Shown: positions 17,546-26,236, counted from the stretch's first letter. The stretch is 64,000 bases of DNA from Paracoccaceae bacterium (GCA_014872815.1 WKFK01000002.1:94722-158721), one strand, 5' to 3'. Made by a program: numbers and translations. Notes: generated by a model from the sequence alone, not told the origin.

Positions 17546-18456
17546 TCAGCCCGGCGGCCAGCGACGCGGTCACGCGGTTTCTGGCGCATAAGGCCGCGTT
17601 GCATGGGGCCTCTGACAACACCATCACAGCCTATCAACGTGACCTCATCGAGTTCATGACGTTTTTGACCCTCCACAAGGGGGAGCCGCAAGGGCTGGCA
17701 CCCTTGATGGAAGTCGGGGTGTCGGACATGCGCAGTTGGATGGCGAGTGCGCGATCCAGCGGGATTTCGCCGCGGTCTCTTGCGCGTAAACTCTCGTCAG
17801 TAAAGAGTTTTTACCGCTGGCTGGCGGAAAACGAAGGCTGTGACCCGACGGCGGTTTTGGCCACTCGGTCCCCAAAGTTCCAAGCCAAATTGCCACGCCC
17901 GTTAAGTGAAGATGCCGCCAAGGATGTTATAGAAACGGTGGAGTTTCAATCGCAGGAAGACTGGATCGGCGCACGTGATATTGCGGTGATTACAATGCTT
18001 TATGGCTGTGGCCTGCGGATTTCCGAGGCCCTAGGACTGACCGGTGCGGATGTGCCTTTGCCCAATGCGCTCCGAATTGTTGGGAAGGGTGGCAAGGAAC
18101 GCGTGGTGCCGGTGATTGACGCGGCACGGGAAGCGGTTGCGCGGTATATTCGTCTTTGCCCTCATGCACTTAGTGACGATCTCCCGCTGTTTCGCGGGGT
18201 GCGCGGTGGCGCGCTTAATCCGCGACAGGTGCAGAAGGTCATGCAGCAGACGCGGCAACAACTGGGATTGCCCGCAACAGCAACGCCACATGCGCTGCGG
18301 CACAGCTTTGCCACGCATTTGTTAAGCGCTGGCGGGGACTTACGGTCCATTCAAGAGCTATTGGGGCATGCATCTCTATCCACCACACAGGCCTATACAC
18401 AGGTCGATGCGGCGCGGTTGATGGAAGTTTACAACAAGACCCACCCAAAGGCGTGA
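17542..18456 (+). CDS. xerC: Tyrosine recombinase XerC
   Basis: A 304-residue site-specific recombinase that with XerD resolves chromosome dimers at dif. The N-terminal SAM-like core-binding domain (about residues 5-95) is followed by the catalytic domain with arginine in GCGLRISEALGL, the HALRHSFATHLL box, LLGHASLSTTQAYT with the second histidine and the nucleophilic tyrosine. Size, order and DUF484 linkage make it the housekeeping XerC, not an element integrase. It starts within the DUF484 gene; a hairpin overlaps its stop codon. Confidence 0.92.
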   Translation: MISPAASDAVTRFLAHKAALHGASDNTITAYQRDLIEFMTFLTLHKGEPQGLAPLMEVGVSDMRSWMASARSSGISPRSLARKLSSVKSFYRWLAENEGCDPTAVLATRSPKFQAKLPRPLSEDAAKDVIETVEFQSQEDWIGARDIAVITMLYGCGLRISEALGLTGADVPLPNALRIVGKGGKERVVPVIDAAREAVARYIRLCPHALSDDLPLFRGVRGGALNPRQVQKVMQQTRQQLGLPATATPHALRHSFATHLLSAGGDLRSIQELLGHASLSTTQAYTQVDAARLMEVYNKTHPKA

Positions 18457-18474
18457 GTTAACCTTTGGGTTTTG
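18443..18474 (+). terminator. xerC terminator overlapping the stop codon
   Basis: ACCCAAAGG (18443-18451) pairs with CCTTTGGGT (18462-18470), followed by TTT. The xerC stop lies in the loop. Confidence 0.75.
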
Positions 18475-18586
18475 GCCCCAAAACAACGTCGGTATCACGT
18501 CGGTATTGCGACTGTTTCGCGGAGGTGCGGGGTGTTGCGTGCAAAGCTTACCCCAGCGGGCGGTGCATGATGTCCTAATGCCCCCT

Positions 18587-19174
18587 TTACCGAACCGTGG
18601 GCCGCTTGTAGCGGTCATGGCGCAACATGCGCCCAGCATTTGCATCCCGCCGGCGGCGGTCCGGGACGCGCAGTTCTAGCCAAGTGGCCTGCGGATCCAC
18701 CGTCAACGCCCCCAGCAGATGCCCCTCTGCCTTGATCGCAGCCAGAAACCGCAAATAGTCGCGTTCCAACACCGCGTTGAGCTTTTTATCGGCACGTTTC
18801 TTTGGCGGTGCGATCTCCACGGCATCTCCTGGACCGTAGAGGCGCAGGGTCGTGGTCTGATGTGCCGGAATTGGCAGGGGGGCGCTTTGCGGCAGCGAAA
18901 TGGTCAGCGCCATGGTGGCATGCCCGCCCTGCATTAAACCGCCACCGGGGTGTGCGGCGTACATCAGGAGCAGCTTGAGGTCACCAAAGTTTAGGTCTTG
19001 TGCACTTGGGTTGTTCACTTCCGCCCACAGCGTGGGGCCACCAGCGCCGCTTTTCTTTTGCCGCAGCTTTAGGATTTCAACCTGTGGCACCTCTTTGGCC
19101 GACGCAGACGCCTGCTTCCCCGCCCCCATGGGAGCAAACAAGCTGCTGAGAAACTGCCACAGGTCTTTGAGCAT
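18587..19174 (-). CDS. Protein of unknown function
   Basis: A 195-residue, basic protein I do not recognise. After a short N-terminal helix (MLKDLWQFLSSLFAPMG) it has a beta-rich middle with conserved-looking WAEVNNPSAQDLNFGDLKLLLMY and a GALTVDPQATWLELRVPDRRRRDANAG end, suggesting a small beta-sandwich. There is no clear signal peptide or membrane segment. It is a single gene between xerC and the dehydrogenase cluster, on the minus strand; codon use looks like the host backbone. Confidence 0.6.
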   Translation of the reverse strand: MLKDLWQFLSSLFAPMGAGKQASASAKEVPQVEILKLRQKKSGAGGPTLWAEVNNPSAQDLNFGDLKLLLMYAAHPGGGLMQGGHATMALTISLPQSAPLPIPAHQTTTLRLYGPGDAVEIAPPKKRADKKLNAVLERDYLRFLAAIKAEGHLLGALTVDPQATWLELRVPDRRRRDANAGRMLRHDRYKRPTVR

Positions 19175-19244
19175 ATGGTCTGGTCCCTCCGTCGTTTCTG
19201 TTCAAAGAGCATGACGGGGAGCCGCGGGCAACACAAACAGAGGG

Positions 19245-20192
19245 TTATCGTCCCTTCGGGATGACCTCATAGCCGGGTTCTTCGGGTTCATCATCGACCA
19301 TCTCTGGCGGGAAGCCGGGGGCGAGGACCGATAGGCCTGTGGCCTCTTCCAAGCGTTTGATGATATTCGGGCTGAGCTCGCGCGCGCCAAAGCGGGCGAT
19401 GGCGTCGTCAAACATCGAAATCATCAAGGGGTTGAGTTCCAGCGGCACCCCTGCCCTGTCGGCGACCTCCTGAAATAGACCAATGTCCTTTTTCACCAGA
19501 TCCATGGTGAAGGAGATGTCACGGGAGCCGTTCAAGATGACTTGGCTCTCGGTTTCGTGGCTGAAGGAATTGCCGGAGCTGATCCGGATCGCCTCATAAG
19601 CGGTGTTGAGATCCATACCGGCGGCTTTGCAGGTGGTGAGCGCTTCGGCGCTGGCCACGAGGTGCGCGGTGGCGAGGTAGTTGGTCACAACCTTCAAGAC
19701 CGAAGCGGAGCCAAGCGGGCCAGTGTGCAGGATGCGGCGGCCCATAGTGGTCAAGAGCGGCAGGATACGCTCAAAGGTGGCGCGGTCGCAGCCTGCGAAG
19801 ATGGCGATGTTGCCGGTGTCGGCGCGGTGACAGCCGCCAGAGACCGGGCAATCCACCGCCGCGCCGCCACGTGCGATGACCAATGCGCCGAGGCGTTTGA
19901 CTTCGGCCTCATCCGTGGTGGACATCTCCATCCAGATTTTGCCCTCGGCGACCTCGGGCAGCATCTCTTGCATCACCGCGTCAGAGGCCGCGGGGGATGG
20001 CAAGCAGGTGATGACAGCATCACAGAGGCGCATCATTTCCTCAGGGCCGGAAACAGGCTTGGCTCCTGCGGCGGTTTTCTCTGCCACCAAATCTGCGTTG
20101 AGATCGTGCACATAGAGGTCTTTGCCGTTGCGCAGCAGGCTGCCAGACAGCTTGCCGCCGACGTTGCCCAATCCGATGAAGCCGATTTTCAT
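19245..20192 (-). CDS. NAD-dependent beta-hydroxyacid dehydrogenase (3-hydroxyisobutyrate dehydrogenase family)
   Basis: A 315-residue oxidoreductase. The Rossmann motif MKIGFIGLGNVGGKL opens the protein, DCPVSGGCHRADTG (about residue 120) is the substrate-binding loop and KVVTNYLATAHLVASAEAL (about 170) carries the catalytic lysine. It oxidises a beta-hydroxyacid such as 3-hydroxyisobutyrate, tartronate semialdehyde-type or 2-hydroxymethyl compounds; the specific one is not evident. The start 20192 is preferred since GGGAG lies 7 nt upstream. It is the last gene of the minus-strand operon beginning at 23639. Confidence 0.85.
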   Translation of the reverse strand: MKIGFIGLGNVGGKLSGSLLRNGKDLYVHDLNADLVAEKTAAGAKPVSGPEEMMRLCDAVITCLPSPAASDAVMQEMLPEVAEGKIWMEMSTTDEAEVKRLGALVIARGGAAVDCPVSGGCHRADTGNIAIFAGCDRATFERILPLLTTMGRRILHTGPLGSASVLKVVTNYLATAHLVASAEALTTCKAAGMDLNTAYEAIRISSGNSFSHETESQVILNGSRDISFTMDLVKKDIGLFQEVADRAGVPLELNPLMISMFDDAIARFGARELSPNIIKRLEEATGLSVLAPGFPPEMVDDEPEEPGYEVIPKGR

Positions 20193-20274
20193 GGCCATTC
20201 TCCCTGTTGTTGGGGTCAGCCTGCGCAAGGCGTGCCCCGGTGGCAGGCCCAATACCGACAGGGAAAGGACGTTT

Positions 20275-21018
20275 TTAGCGCTTCAGCAGACGGCCCGGGG
20301 CGTTGGACGCCAGTTTTGCACCGCAGAGCTTGGCCATATGCCAGGCGAGCGCAAGGTTGCTGCCAAAGACCGGCTTGTCGAGGTCGGCTTCCAGACTGTC
20401 GATCACATCCAGTGTTTGCAGGTTGGTGCAACTGAGGAACACCGCGTCGACATCCTGATGGCCCACATGCAGCGCGGCGGCTTTCACCGAGGCGGCATCA
20501 ATGCGGGCGACGTTTTCCTCGCCGGCTTCGCCAAAAGACACCAAGTGCGGCACAGCAATACCTGCGGCTTCAAAGGCTTTCTGAACCGGCAAGGAAACAC
20601 TTTCGACATAGGGCGTGACCATGCCAAGGCGGGTGATGCCCAGCGCCTTGCAGGCCGCGATGGATGCCGTGAGCGGGTCTGTCACGGTGGGGGTTTTTAC
20701 GCCCTGTTTGACGAGGTCAGCCACTTTGGCGGCGCCGATCATGGTGGTGCCGGAGGTGCAACCGTAGCCAACGACATCGAAGCGGGCGGCGGGTGGGAAA
20801 AGCGCGGCGCTGGCGGGCAGGGTTTTGGACATCTCGGTGAGCGTGTCTTGGGTCACCTCTGCGCCGGAGGGCACACGGCTGGTGTAAAGCGAGAGATCAC
20901 GGGATGGGAACAGGCGGCGGAAATCCTGTTCCAGCGTTTCATCGAACTGGAGCACAATGAGGCCCAAAGTGGTTTGACCGGATGCGGGCGCGCCAAGGGT
21001 GAAAGGGACGGTTTCCAT
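20275..21018 (-). CDS. Asp/Glu racemase-fold protein (maleate isomerase / EutA-like)
   Basis: A 247-residue protein of the Asp/Glu/hydantoin racemase superfamily. Two catalytic cysteine loops are visible: VVGYGCTSGTTMIG (about residue 88) and AVFLSCTNLQTLDVI (about 200), with the PTVTDPLTASIAACKALG segment between. This is the layout of maleate cis-trans isomerase and of EutA from hydroxyectoine breakdown. It overlaps the translation region of the upstream M24 gene (RBS GAGG around its stop), so coupling is likely. The true substrate is uncertain; it could also be an arylmalonate decarboxylase-like enzyme. Confidence 0.78.
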   Translation of the reverse strand: METVPFTLGAPASGQTTLGLIVLQFDETLEQDFRRLFPSRDLSLYTSRVPSGAEVTQDTLTEMSKTLPASAALFPPAARFDVVGYGCTSGTTMIGAAKVADLVKQGVKTPTVTDPLTASIAACKALGITRLGMVTPYVESVSLPVQKAFEAAGIAVPHLVSFGEAGEENVARIDAASVKAAALHVGHQDVDAVFLSCTNLQTLDVIDSLEADLDKPVFGSNLALAWHMAKLCGAKLASNAPGRLLKR

Positions 21019-21023
21019 GGGCA

Positions 21024-22181
21024 TCACCTCAAAATGGGCAGTTGGGCGGCAGCGCGGGAGGAGAGGAGCTCCGGGCCATCTTCGCGTAAGACGATGTTTT
21101 CTTCGTGCACCTGATAGAGGCCGGGAGCAATCTCCACGCCGGGCTCAAGGGTGAGCACTATGCCCGCGCGCAGTTCTGTGTGATCATGCGGCGTGAAGCT
21201 GGGCCACTCGGTGAGCGTTATGCCAAGTCCATGGCCAAGACGACCACCGCCGACTTTAGCGCCTTGCTTGGTCAAGCTGTCAACAAACATGGCGTGCACA
21301 TCGCTGGCCTTGTGACCGGGCCGGAGCGTGGCAAGCACGTGGTCGGTGGCGCTGTAGAGCTGATCATAGGCGCGTTTGGCGGCATCTTCGGCGTGGGTGA
21401 TGGCGAAGTTGCGGTCAAAGTCACAGAAATAGCCATCCAAAACGGCGCCGGTGTCCAGCATCAGGATATCGCCAGCCATGAGGCGCTGATCCGTGGCCGG
21501 GGAGATCACATCGCCGTAGCCGCCGGGACCTGCGCCGCCTGCGGTGTAGCTGACCCAATCCGCGCCTTCTTCCAGCAGAGTGCGCTGGAAGTCGCGGAAG
21601 ACCTCGGCGTGGGTACGGCCTTCGGCGGCAAATTCATGGATGCGTGCAAAGGTGCGGTCTGCGACGCCGCAGGCTGCGCGGATTTTGGCGACCTCGGCCT
21701 CGGATTTGATTTCGCGGGTGCGCTGCACGGTGTTGGTGGCGTCCACAAAGCGGCGCGGGGCGAGGTTTTCTTTGAGCTGGTGGTAATCCGCAAGCGGCAT
21801 GCGCAGGTGGGTTTCCAACCCCATGGGCAGGCCGATGGTGCCGGTGTCTGGCACGATGTCGGCGAGGGTTTCGCAAAGCAGGCTGAGGCCGTCGTCGCCA
21901 GGAAACGGCGCATCCCAGGTGCGGATGTCGGTCAGCCAGGTTTTGGACATCAGGTCCGCACCGATGGCGGGGATCACGGCGATGGGAGCGCCTTGCGTCG
22001 GGATGATCACAAACCACGGGCGCGCGGGGCTTTCCCAGAAGCGGGTGAGGAAGCCGGTGGTGTAAAAGATGTCGGCCTGTGAGGTCAGAAGGAGCGCGGT
22101 TTCGCCCGCCTGCACCATGGCGGCTTGCAGGCGTGTTATCCGGCTGCGGAACTCTGCTGGCGGAAACCCACGGTCAGGCAT
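21024..22181 (-). CDS. M24 (pita-bread) hydrolase, ectoine hydrolase / Xaa-Pro peptidase-like
   Basis: A 385-residue pita-bread fold enzyme. The five metal ligands are retained: aspartates in LMLDTGAVLDGYFCDFDRNF, histidine in LGHGLGITL, and glutamates in TLEPGVEI and HEENIVL. The N-terminal creatinase-like domain includes DIFYTTGFLTRFWESPARPWFV. DoeA/EutD, which opens the ectoine ring, belongs to this group as do Xaa-Pro peptidases and creatinases. The ATG at 22181 overlaps the preceding gene by 8 nt. No ectoine transport or DoeB gene is in view, so ectoine is only one candidate substrate. Confidence 0.78.
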   Translation of the reverse strand: MPDRGFPPAEFRSRITRLQAAMVQAGETALLLTSQADIFYTTGFLTRFWESPARPWFVIIPTQGAPIAVIPAIGADLMSKTWLTDIRTWDAPFPGDDGLSLLCETLADIVPDTGTIGLPMGLETHLRMPLADYHQLKENLAPRRFVDATNTVQRTREIKSEAEVAKIRAACGVADRTFARIHEFAAEGRTHAEVFRDFQRTLLEEGADWVSYTAGGAGPGGYGDVISPATDQRLMAGDILMLDTGAVLDGYFCDFDRNFAITHAEDAAKRAYDQLYSATDHVLATLRPGHKASDVHAMFVDSLTKQGAKVGGGRLGHGLGITLTEWPSFTPHDHTELRAGIVLTLEPGVEIAPGLYQVHEENIVLREDGPELLSSRAAAQLPILR

Positions 22182-23226
22182 CTTCGGGGCCCTCGGAGAC
22201 AAAACACAGAATGCGGGCGTCAGACGACAGATTGGGACGTTTCAGAAGCGCGGCGGCAACACCGGCTACACCGGACGGGGTGCTGGCGATGCCGTGGGAT
22301 TTGAGCGTCTCCACCGTATCGAGCGCTTCCTGCTCAGAGACGGTGACAAAGCTGTCAGCATCCATCGCAAGGCCATTGAGCGCCACCATGGAGGCGGTCT
22401 TGCAATCGAGCCGCCCCATGTCGGAGACGGGTCCGGTGGTGTCGACCAATTGACCTGCGCGAATGGATTCAATGAGTGCGGGCGCGGCTTCGGGTTCCAC
22501 CACGGTGATATGAGGCGCGTCGCCCCACGTGGCGCGGGCATAGGCGGCCACGGCGGCGGCCAGCCCGCCAACGCCCGCTTGCAGGAAAATATGCGTAGGT
22601 GGTGCAGGAATTTGCGCAGCCGCCTCTGAGGCCATTTGCAGATAGCCTTCCATGACTCGGTATCCGCTGTCCTCATAGCCGGCCCAAGTGCTGTCGGACA
22701 GTAACGTCCAGCCGTTGTCTTTGGCGGCTTGGGCTGCGGCCTCCATGCTGGCCTCGTAGTCGTCTCCGGCCCAGGCAACTGTGGCGCCCTGCGCCTCCAG
22801 CCGTTTGCCAAAGGCTTGCGGCACGGTGTGAGACAGGTAGATCACGGCTTTGGCGCCGAACACCCGCGCGCCGGCGGCGACGGACATGCCGTGGTTGCCA
22901 GCCGAAGCGGTGACATAGGTGCGGCCCGTCAAGGCGGTGGCCCAGTCGGTGGGCTTCACGCGGGCCGCGTCATGAGCAATGGCGTAGGCGGCACCGAGGG
23001 CTTTGAAAGAGCCGAGGCCCATGCGGGGGCGCTCGTCTTTGATGTGGAAGCTTTGCACGCCCAAGCTTGCGGCGAGGTCTGACATGTCGTGCAGCGGCGT
23101 TTCGGTGTGGGCGGGGCATAGGGCGAGCAGCTTAGCGACGGCGGTGGCATCCCGGCTGGGCAGAGTGTCTGACAGGCGGTTTGGCAGGCCAGTGCCACGG
23201 TGGGGGTTTTGCAGGGTTTCGGTCAT
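22174..23226 (-). CDS. PLP-dependent ammonia-lyase (diaminopropionate ammonia-lyase / EutB-like)
   Basis: A 350-residue fold-type II PLP enzyme. The lysine binding PLP is in GLGSFKALGAAYA (about residue 73), the ASAGNHGMSVAAGA loop follows, and FLQAGVGGLAAAVAAYA contacts the phosphate. WTLLSDSTWAGYEDSGYRVMEGY is typical of diaminopropionate ammonia-lyases; hydroxyectoine EutB and threonine dehydratases share the fold. It removes ammonia from an amino acid. Its ATG overlaps the thioesterase stop (ATGA) and its end overlaps the M24 gene, so the genes are translationally coupled. Confidence 0.8.
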   Translation of the reverse strand: MTETLQNPHRGTGLPNRLSDTLPSRDATAVAKLLALCPAHTETPLHDMSDLAASLGVQSFHIKDERPRMGLGSFKALGAAYAIAHDAARVKPTDWATALTGRTYVTASAGNHGMSVAAGARVFGAKAVIYLSHTVPQAFGKRLEAQGATVAWAGDDYEASMEAAAQAAKDNGWTLLSDSTWAGYEDSGYRVMEGYLQMASEAAAQIPAPPTHIFLQAGVGGLAAAVAAYARATWGDAPHITVVEPEAAPALIESIRAGQLVDTTGPVSDMGRLDCKTASMVALNGLAMDADSFVTVSEQEALDTVETLKSHGIASTPSGVAGVAAALLKRPNLSSDARILCFVSEGPEDA

Positions 23227-23639
23227 GGCTTGGAGAGGCTTTCGAGGTGAGTTTTGATGCGTGACACCTCCCCTGCCCGCATGCGACCGTCGCGCTGTTC
23301 AAACAGCGCACGGACCTCGGTGCCTTCAAACGCCAGATCATCGCCGACAAAACCCAGATGGATCAATCGGTAGGATTTGGCGGACCACTCGGTGATTTCC
23401 ATGCGGATGGTCAGCGCGTCGCCATCCTTAAGCGGGCGGCGGTATTTGGCATGGGTTTCCATCAGGCCAAGCCCCACTGCGCCGAGGTGGTCACAGACAG
23501 CGGCGTGGCCGCCGTATTGCTGCAAAAACCGTTGAAAGGTGCCGTCCATCCAACGGTAGATGTTGGGGTAGTAGACAATGCCCGCCGGATCACAGTCGCC
23601 AAAGACAACGTTGTGGTGATTTTCGAAAGTAAAAGGCAT
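23223..23639 (-). CDS. 4-hydroxybenzoyl-CoA thioesterase-family hydrolase
   Basis: A 138-residue hotdog thioesterase with the family motif VVFGDCDPAGIVYYPNIYRWMDG, where the aspartate in DPAG is catalytic in 4-hydroxybenzoyl-CoA thioesterases. It probably releases a CoA ester formed in the same pathway. It is the first gene of a five-gene minus-strand operon (thioesterase, lyase, M24 hydrolase, racemase-like, dehydrogenase) divergent from an Lrp/AsnC regulator. The start at 23639 matches family N termini, although its ribosome site is weak. Confidence 0.82.
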   Translation of the reverse strand: MPFTFENHHNVVFGDCDPAGIVYYPNIYRWMDGTFQRFLQQYGGHAAVCDHLGAVGLGLMETHAKYRRPLKDGDALTIRMEITEWSAKSYRLIHLGFVGDDLAFEGTEVRALFEQRDGRMRAGEVSRIKTHLESLSKP

Positions 23640-23825
23640 GGCATGGGTCCGACTGAGGTTTCTTTGACGGTCAGAGTGGGCGGGGTTGCGGGGAAAGGCA
23701 ATGGGCTGCGCGGGGTTGACAGGAGAGAGTTCAGAGCCAAAAGCTAGCGCAAAGATTTGGGCAGAATGTTCTGAAATTGACCCAGCATGAGCAAATTGCC
23801 CATAGTTTCCGCCAATGAGGCACAA

Positions 23826-24290
23826 ATGACCGCCAATCTAGATGACATCGACCGCCGCCTGCTCACCGCTATTCAAAAGAACAACCGGCTGACTGCGGAT
23901 GAGCTGGGCGACGTTGCTGGCATCTCACGTTCCGCTGTTCAGCGACGGCTGAAGCGGTTTCGCGACGAGAAGATTGTGGAGGCAGATATTTCTGTGGTCT
24001 CGGCCAAAGCCGTTGGCCGCCCGATGACCTTTGTCGTGGAGGTCGAGATGGAGCGCGAGCGTACAGACCTGCTCGATGAGTTCCGCCGCTCGATGCTGAA
24101 ACTCGATGATGTGCAGCAATGCTACTATGTCACTGGTCAGGCAGATTTTATTCTGGTGGTGACCGCGCCGGATATGACGGCCTATGAGGAGTTCAGCCGG
24201 CGGGTATTCAATGACAACCCCAATATTCGGCGGTTTCACAGCAATGTGGTGATTGATCGCGTGAAGGCAGGGCTACAGGTGCCGGTGTAA
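23826..24290 (+). CDS. Lrp/AsnC-family transcriptional regulator
   Basis: A 154-residue regulator: an N-terminal winged helix (DDIDRRLLTAIQKNNRLTADELGDVAGISRSAVQRRLKR) and a C-terminal RAM ligand-binding domain (VQQCYYVTGQADFILVVTAPDM). It is divergent from the amino-acid catabolic operon, the classic position of a local activator responding to an amino-acid intermediate; DoeX/AsnC regulators hold this place in ectoine clusters. GAGG stands 5 nt before the ATG at 23826, preferred over an in-frame ATG at 23787. Confidence 0.88.
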   Translation: MTANLDDIDRRLLTAIQKNNRLTADELGDVAGISRSAVQRRLKRFRDEKIVEADISVVSAKAVGRPMTFVVEVEMERERTDLLDEFRRSMLKLDDVQQCYYVTGQADFILVVTAPDMTAYEEFSRRVFNDNPNIRRFHSNVVIDRVKAGLQVPV

Positions 24291-24657
24291 AGTCACGCGA
24301 CCGTCAGCCTGTTAAGGCGGGGGCGAAATTGTGTTGGGCACCATATACAGTACAAAAGCGGCGGACGCGGCCGCTAGCCCAAAGAATAACACAACGAGCA
24401 AACAATTGAGACACCAGTCGTGTTTGTCCAAGAAGTCCTTTAATCGTCGCACGTACGTTCCAGTCGCCAAGGTCTAGCGTCACCCCTTCGGCCACATACG
24501 CCACAGCGGAAACCAGACAATTCCATGTCAACTTTGCCAAAATGGCGCGTTGCGTTTTATGGGAATAGGCAAATCCTTCTCCCCAGAACCGGAAGTTGCA
24601 CGGATGCTAGTTGACTTGCCTGTGCGAAAGGCGGGCTTGAGTGTGCATAAATAAGCG
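24291..24657. other. Gene-poor stretch
   Basis: About 370 bp with no convincing gene. A minus-strand reading at 24304-24540 would need a TTG start and has no family resemblance. No repeat or structured element was seen. Confidence 0.4.
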
Positions 24658-24680
24658 AAGGGGCGCACAAGGCGCCCCTT
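24658..24680 (-). terminator. Terminator after the 45-residue membrane protein
   Basis: AAGGGGCGC (24658-24666) and GCGCCCCTT (24672-24680) form a perfect 9-bp stem with a 5-nt loop, 12 nt after the small gene on the minus strand. The T content after the stem is modest. Confidence 0.7.
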
Positions 24681-24691
24681 TGGCATTGGTG

Positions 24692-24829
24692 TCAGTTGCC
24701 AGCAAGATTTGATGGCACAGCTTGTAGAACGATGATCGCTCCAAGCGCGGCAAGCCCCAGAAAAACAGCAGCGACTTTGAGGTCGCCGCACCAGGGGTGC
24801 CGACGGCAGTAGTCTTTCAGTTTGTTCAT
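24692..24829 (-). CDS. Small single-span membrane protein (45 residues)
   Basis: A 45-residue reading frame from ATG 24829: a basic, histidine/cysteine-containing head (MNKLKDYCRRHPWCGDLK) followed by one hydrophobic helix (VAAVFLGLAALGAIIVLQAV). A CGAGAA stretch precedes the start and a strong hairpin follows the stop, both supporting a real gene. Positive-inside topology suggests the head is cytoplasmic. The function is unknown. Confidence 0.6.
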   Translation of the reverse strand: MNKLKDYCRRHPWCGDLKVAAVFLGLAALGAIIVLQAVPSNLAGN

Positions 24830-24985
24830 GTCTGTTCTCGCAAAATGATGACAGACACGAATTGATAGCGCTCACACATATCGCATTCAGAATTTCAGAC
24901 AGTGTTTTCAGCAAGCGCGACAAAGATGCGGTTGGGCAGCGAAAAAACGGCACCGAAGGCCTTTTCGGGGGAGGGCTATGAGCGC

Positions 24986-25876
24986 TTAACCCCCAGGGGT
25001 CACTTTCACCGAGGTGGCCGGGTTCAGATCATCGTTGGGATCGGTAAAAACATCGGCCGGGAAGGCCACCGAAACGGGACGGTCTTGCGTGTCCAAGCAC
25101 AGCATGTGGTTGTTGTCGCCATCTCCGAGGTCAGCCAAGGCAAAGGGCGCTATGTCGCGTTGGGTTCCGTCGGCGGCTTCCACGGTAACTTGGTAAAGCT
25201 GGCGTTCTGCCGCGCCGGGGTCGTCCCCGTTGGCCAGGGTGACGCCGCCCGCCCATGTGACGCGTAGAGCTTGTTGTACGTCCTCCTCCGGGCACAGGCT
25301 GCCGCGCACCCGGCGCGGGCCCAAAGAGCCAACCTTGGTCCAATCCGCGACCGGCTGCGCCAACACGAGCGAGGGGCCGTCTGCCAGAGGGGTCACAGCC
25401 ACTTGCGCCCCTTTGAAATCCAGCGTGCCATCCATGGAGAACAGATGGCCGGTGACCGCGACACGGACCGGTGGATCGGTGTCGGAGGGGCCGAGGTCTC
25501 CGATCAACAAAACCGTGCGCAACTCGCCCGGGTCGGTGGCGGGCAGAACCGAGACGCAGTGCATGGCGCCCGCTTCTCCGGAGCGTTTGGTGACGGTGAA
25601 GTCGCCGGCCTGCAGCGTGCTCAGATCGATTTCGGATGAGAAGATCACCGGCATGCCGGTTTTGCCACGCGACCCGCGGCAAATGGCGTTGGAGATCAGC
25701 GGCAGAGCGTCCAAACCGTGAAAGGCCGAGAGCAGCCCGGCCTCTGCGCGGTCGATGGCGCGCGGCAGACCCGCGTCTTGGGTGGTGTCCGTGAGTTCAC
25801 GGCTGCGGATGTCTTGGGCGGTCGCCTGTGTGGCGGTGACAAAAAGGGCGGCAAAAATGGCAAGCGGTCTGAACAT
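24986..25876 (-). CDS. Secreted protein of unknown function
   Basis: A 296-residue protein with a clear Sec signal peptide (MFRPLAIFAALFVTATQATAQD, cleavage probably after ATA). The mature part is mostly beta-strand in appearance, with two cysteine-containing loops (SNAICRG, LCPEEDVQQAL, HMLCLDTQDRP) that may form disulphides in the periplasm. I recognise no domain with certainty; the WAGGVTLANGDDPGAAERQLYQVTVEA stretch resembles immunoglobulin-like strands. It follows a small HTH gene on the same strand. Confidence 0.65.
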   Translation of the reverse strand: MFRPLAIFAALFVTATQATAQDIRSRELTDTTQDAGLPRAIDRAEAGLLSAFHGLDALPLISNAICRGSRGKTGMPVIFSSEIDLSTLQAGDFTVTKRSGEAGAMHCVSVLPATDPGELRTVLLIGDLGPSDTDPPVRVAVTGHLFSMDGTLDFKGAQVAVTPLADGPSLVLAQPVADWTKVGSLGPRRVRGSLCPEEDVQQALRVTWAGGVTLANGDDPGAAERQLYQVTVEAADGTQRDIAPFALADLGDGDNNHMLCLDTQDRPVSVAFPADVFTDPNDDLNPATSVKVTPGG

Positions 25877-25966
25877 GGCAATGGCGTCGGCTGTGAAAAC
25901 TGTGCCTCCAGCCTGCCTGATTTGCGGTCAAAAAGACAGCGCGCTGTTTGGGCGCTCGCGGTTCCC

Positions 25967-26236
25967 CTATCCGCAGCAGCCGCTGGTGCAAGTGCTTTTG
26001 GGTTTGAGGTCGTCTTCGATCAAGGGCAGCTCACCGGTCAGCGCCTGCGTTGGGATTTGCAACGCAGTGGCAAGGCGGAGAACGGCGGGCTCCGGCAGGG
26101 TCGCGGTTTTGACGGTTTCCAGCTTGGTCAGCTGGCGCTCGGTGAGGCTTACCAGCTTGGCCAGCTTCGGACGGCCCAACTTGCGCGCTTTACGTACTGT
26201 TTTGATACGTTGCGGGTCGATGGTGAGCGTGGTCAT
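25967..26236 (-). CDS. Small helix-turn-helix (XRE-like) protein with CCG tail
   Basis: An 89-residue DNA-binding protein: RIKTVRKARKLGRPKLAKLVSLTERQLTKLETVKTATLP fits an XRE-type helix-turn-helix. The C terminus STCTSGCCG is cysteine-rich, which could bind a metal or redox cofactor (inference). The start at 26236 is preferred to upstream in-frame ATGs because GAGCGAG stands 6 nt before it. It may regulate itself or the secreted protein downstream at 25876. Confidence 0.65.
   Translation of the reverse strand: MTTLTIDPQRIKTVRKARKLGRPKLAKLVSLTERQLTKLETVKTATLPEPAVLRLATALQIPTQALTGELPLIEDDLKPKSTCTSGCCG

Noticed and set aside
17542..18456. XerC as a possible island integrase
   Set aside because: It has housekeeping length, is coupled to DUF484 and is 13 kb outside the island; it is chromosomal XerC.
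24304..24540. 78-residue minus-strand frame
   Set aside because: It needs a TTG start, has no ribosome site and resembles no protein; left as noncoding.
24528..24953. 141-residue minus-strand frame across the small membrane gene
   Set aside because: It overlaps the better supported 45-residue gene and its terminator, and its composition is not protein-like.
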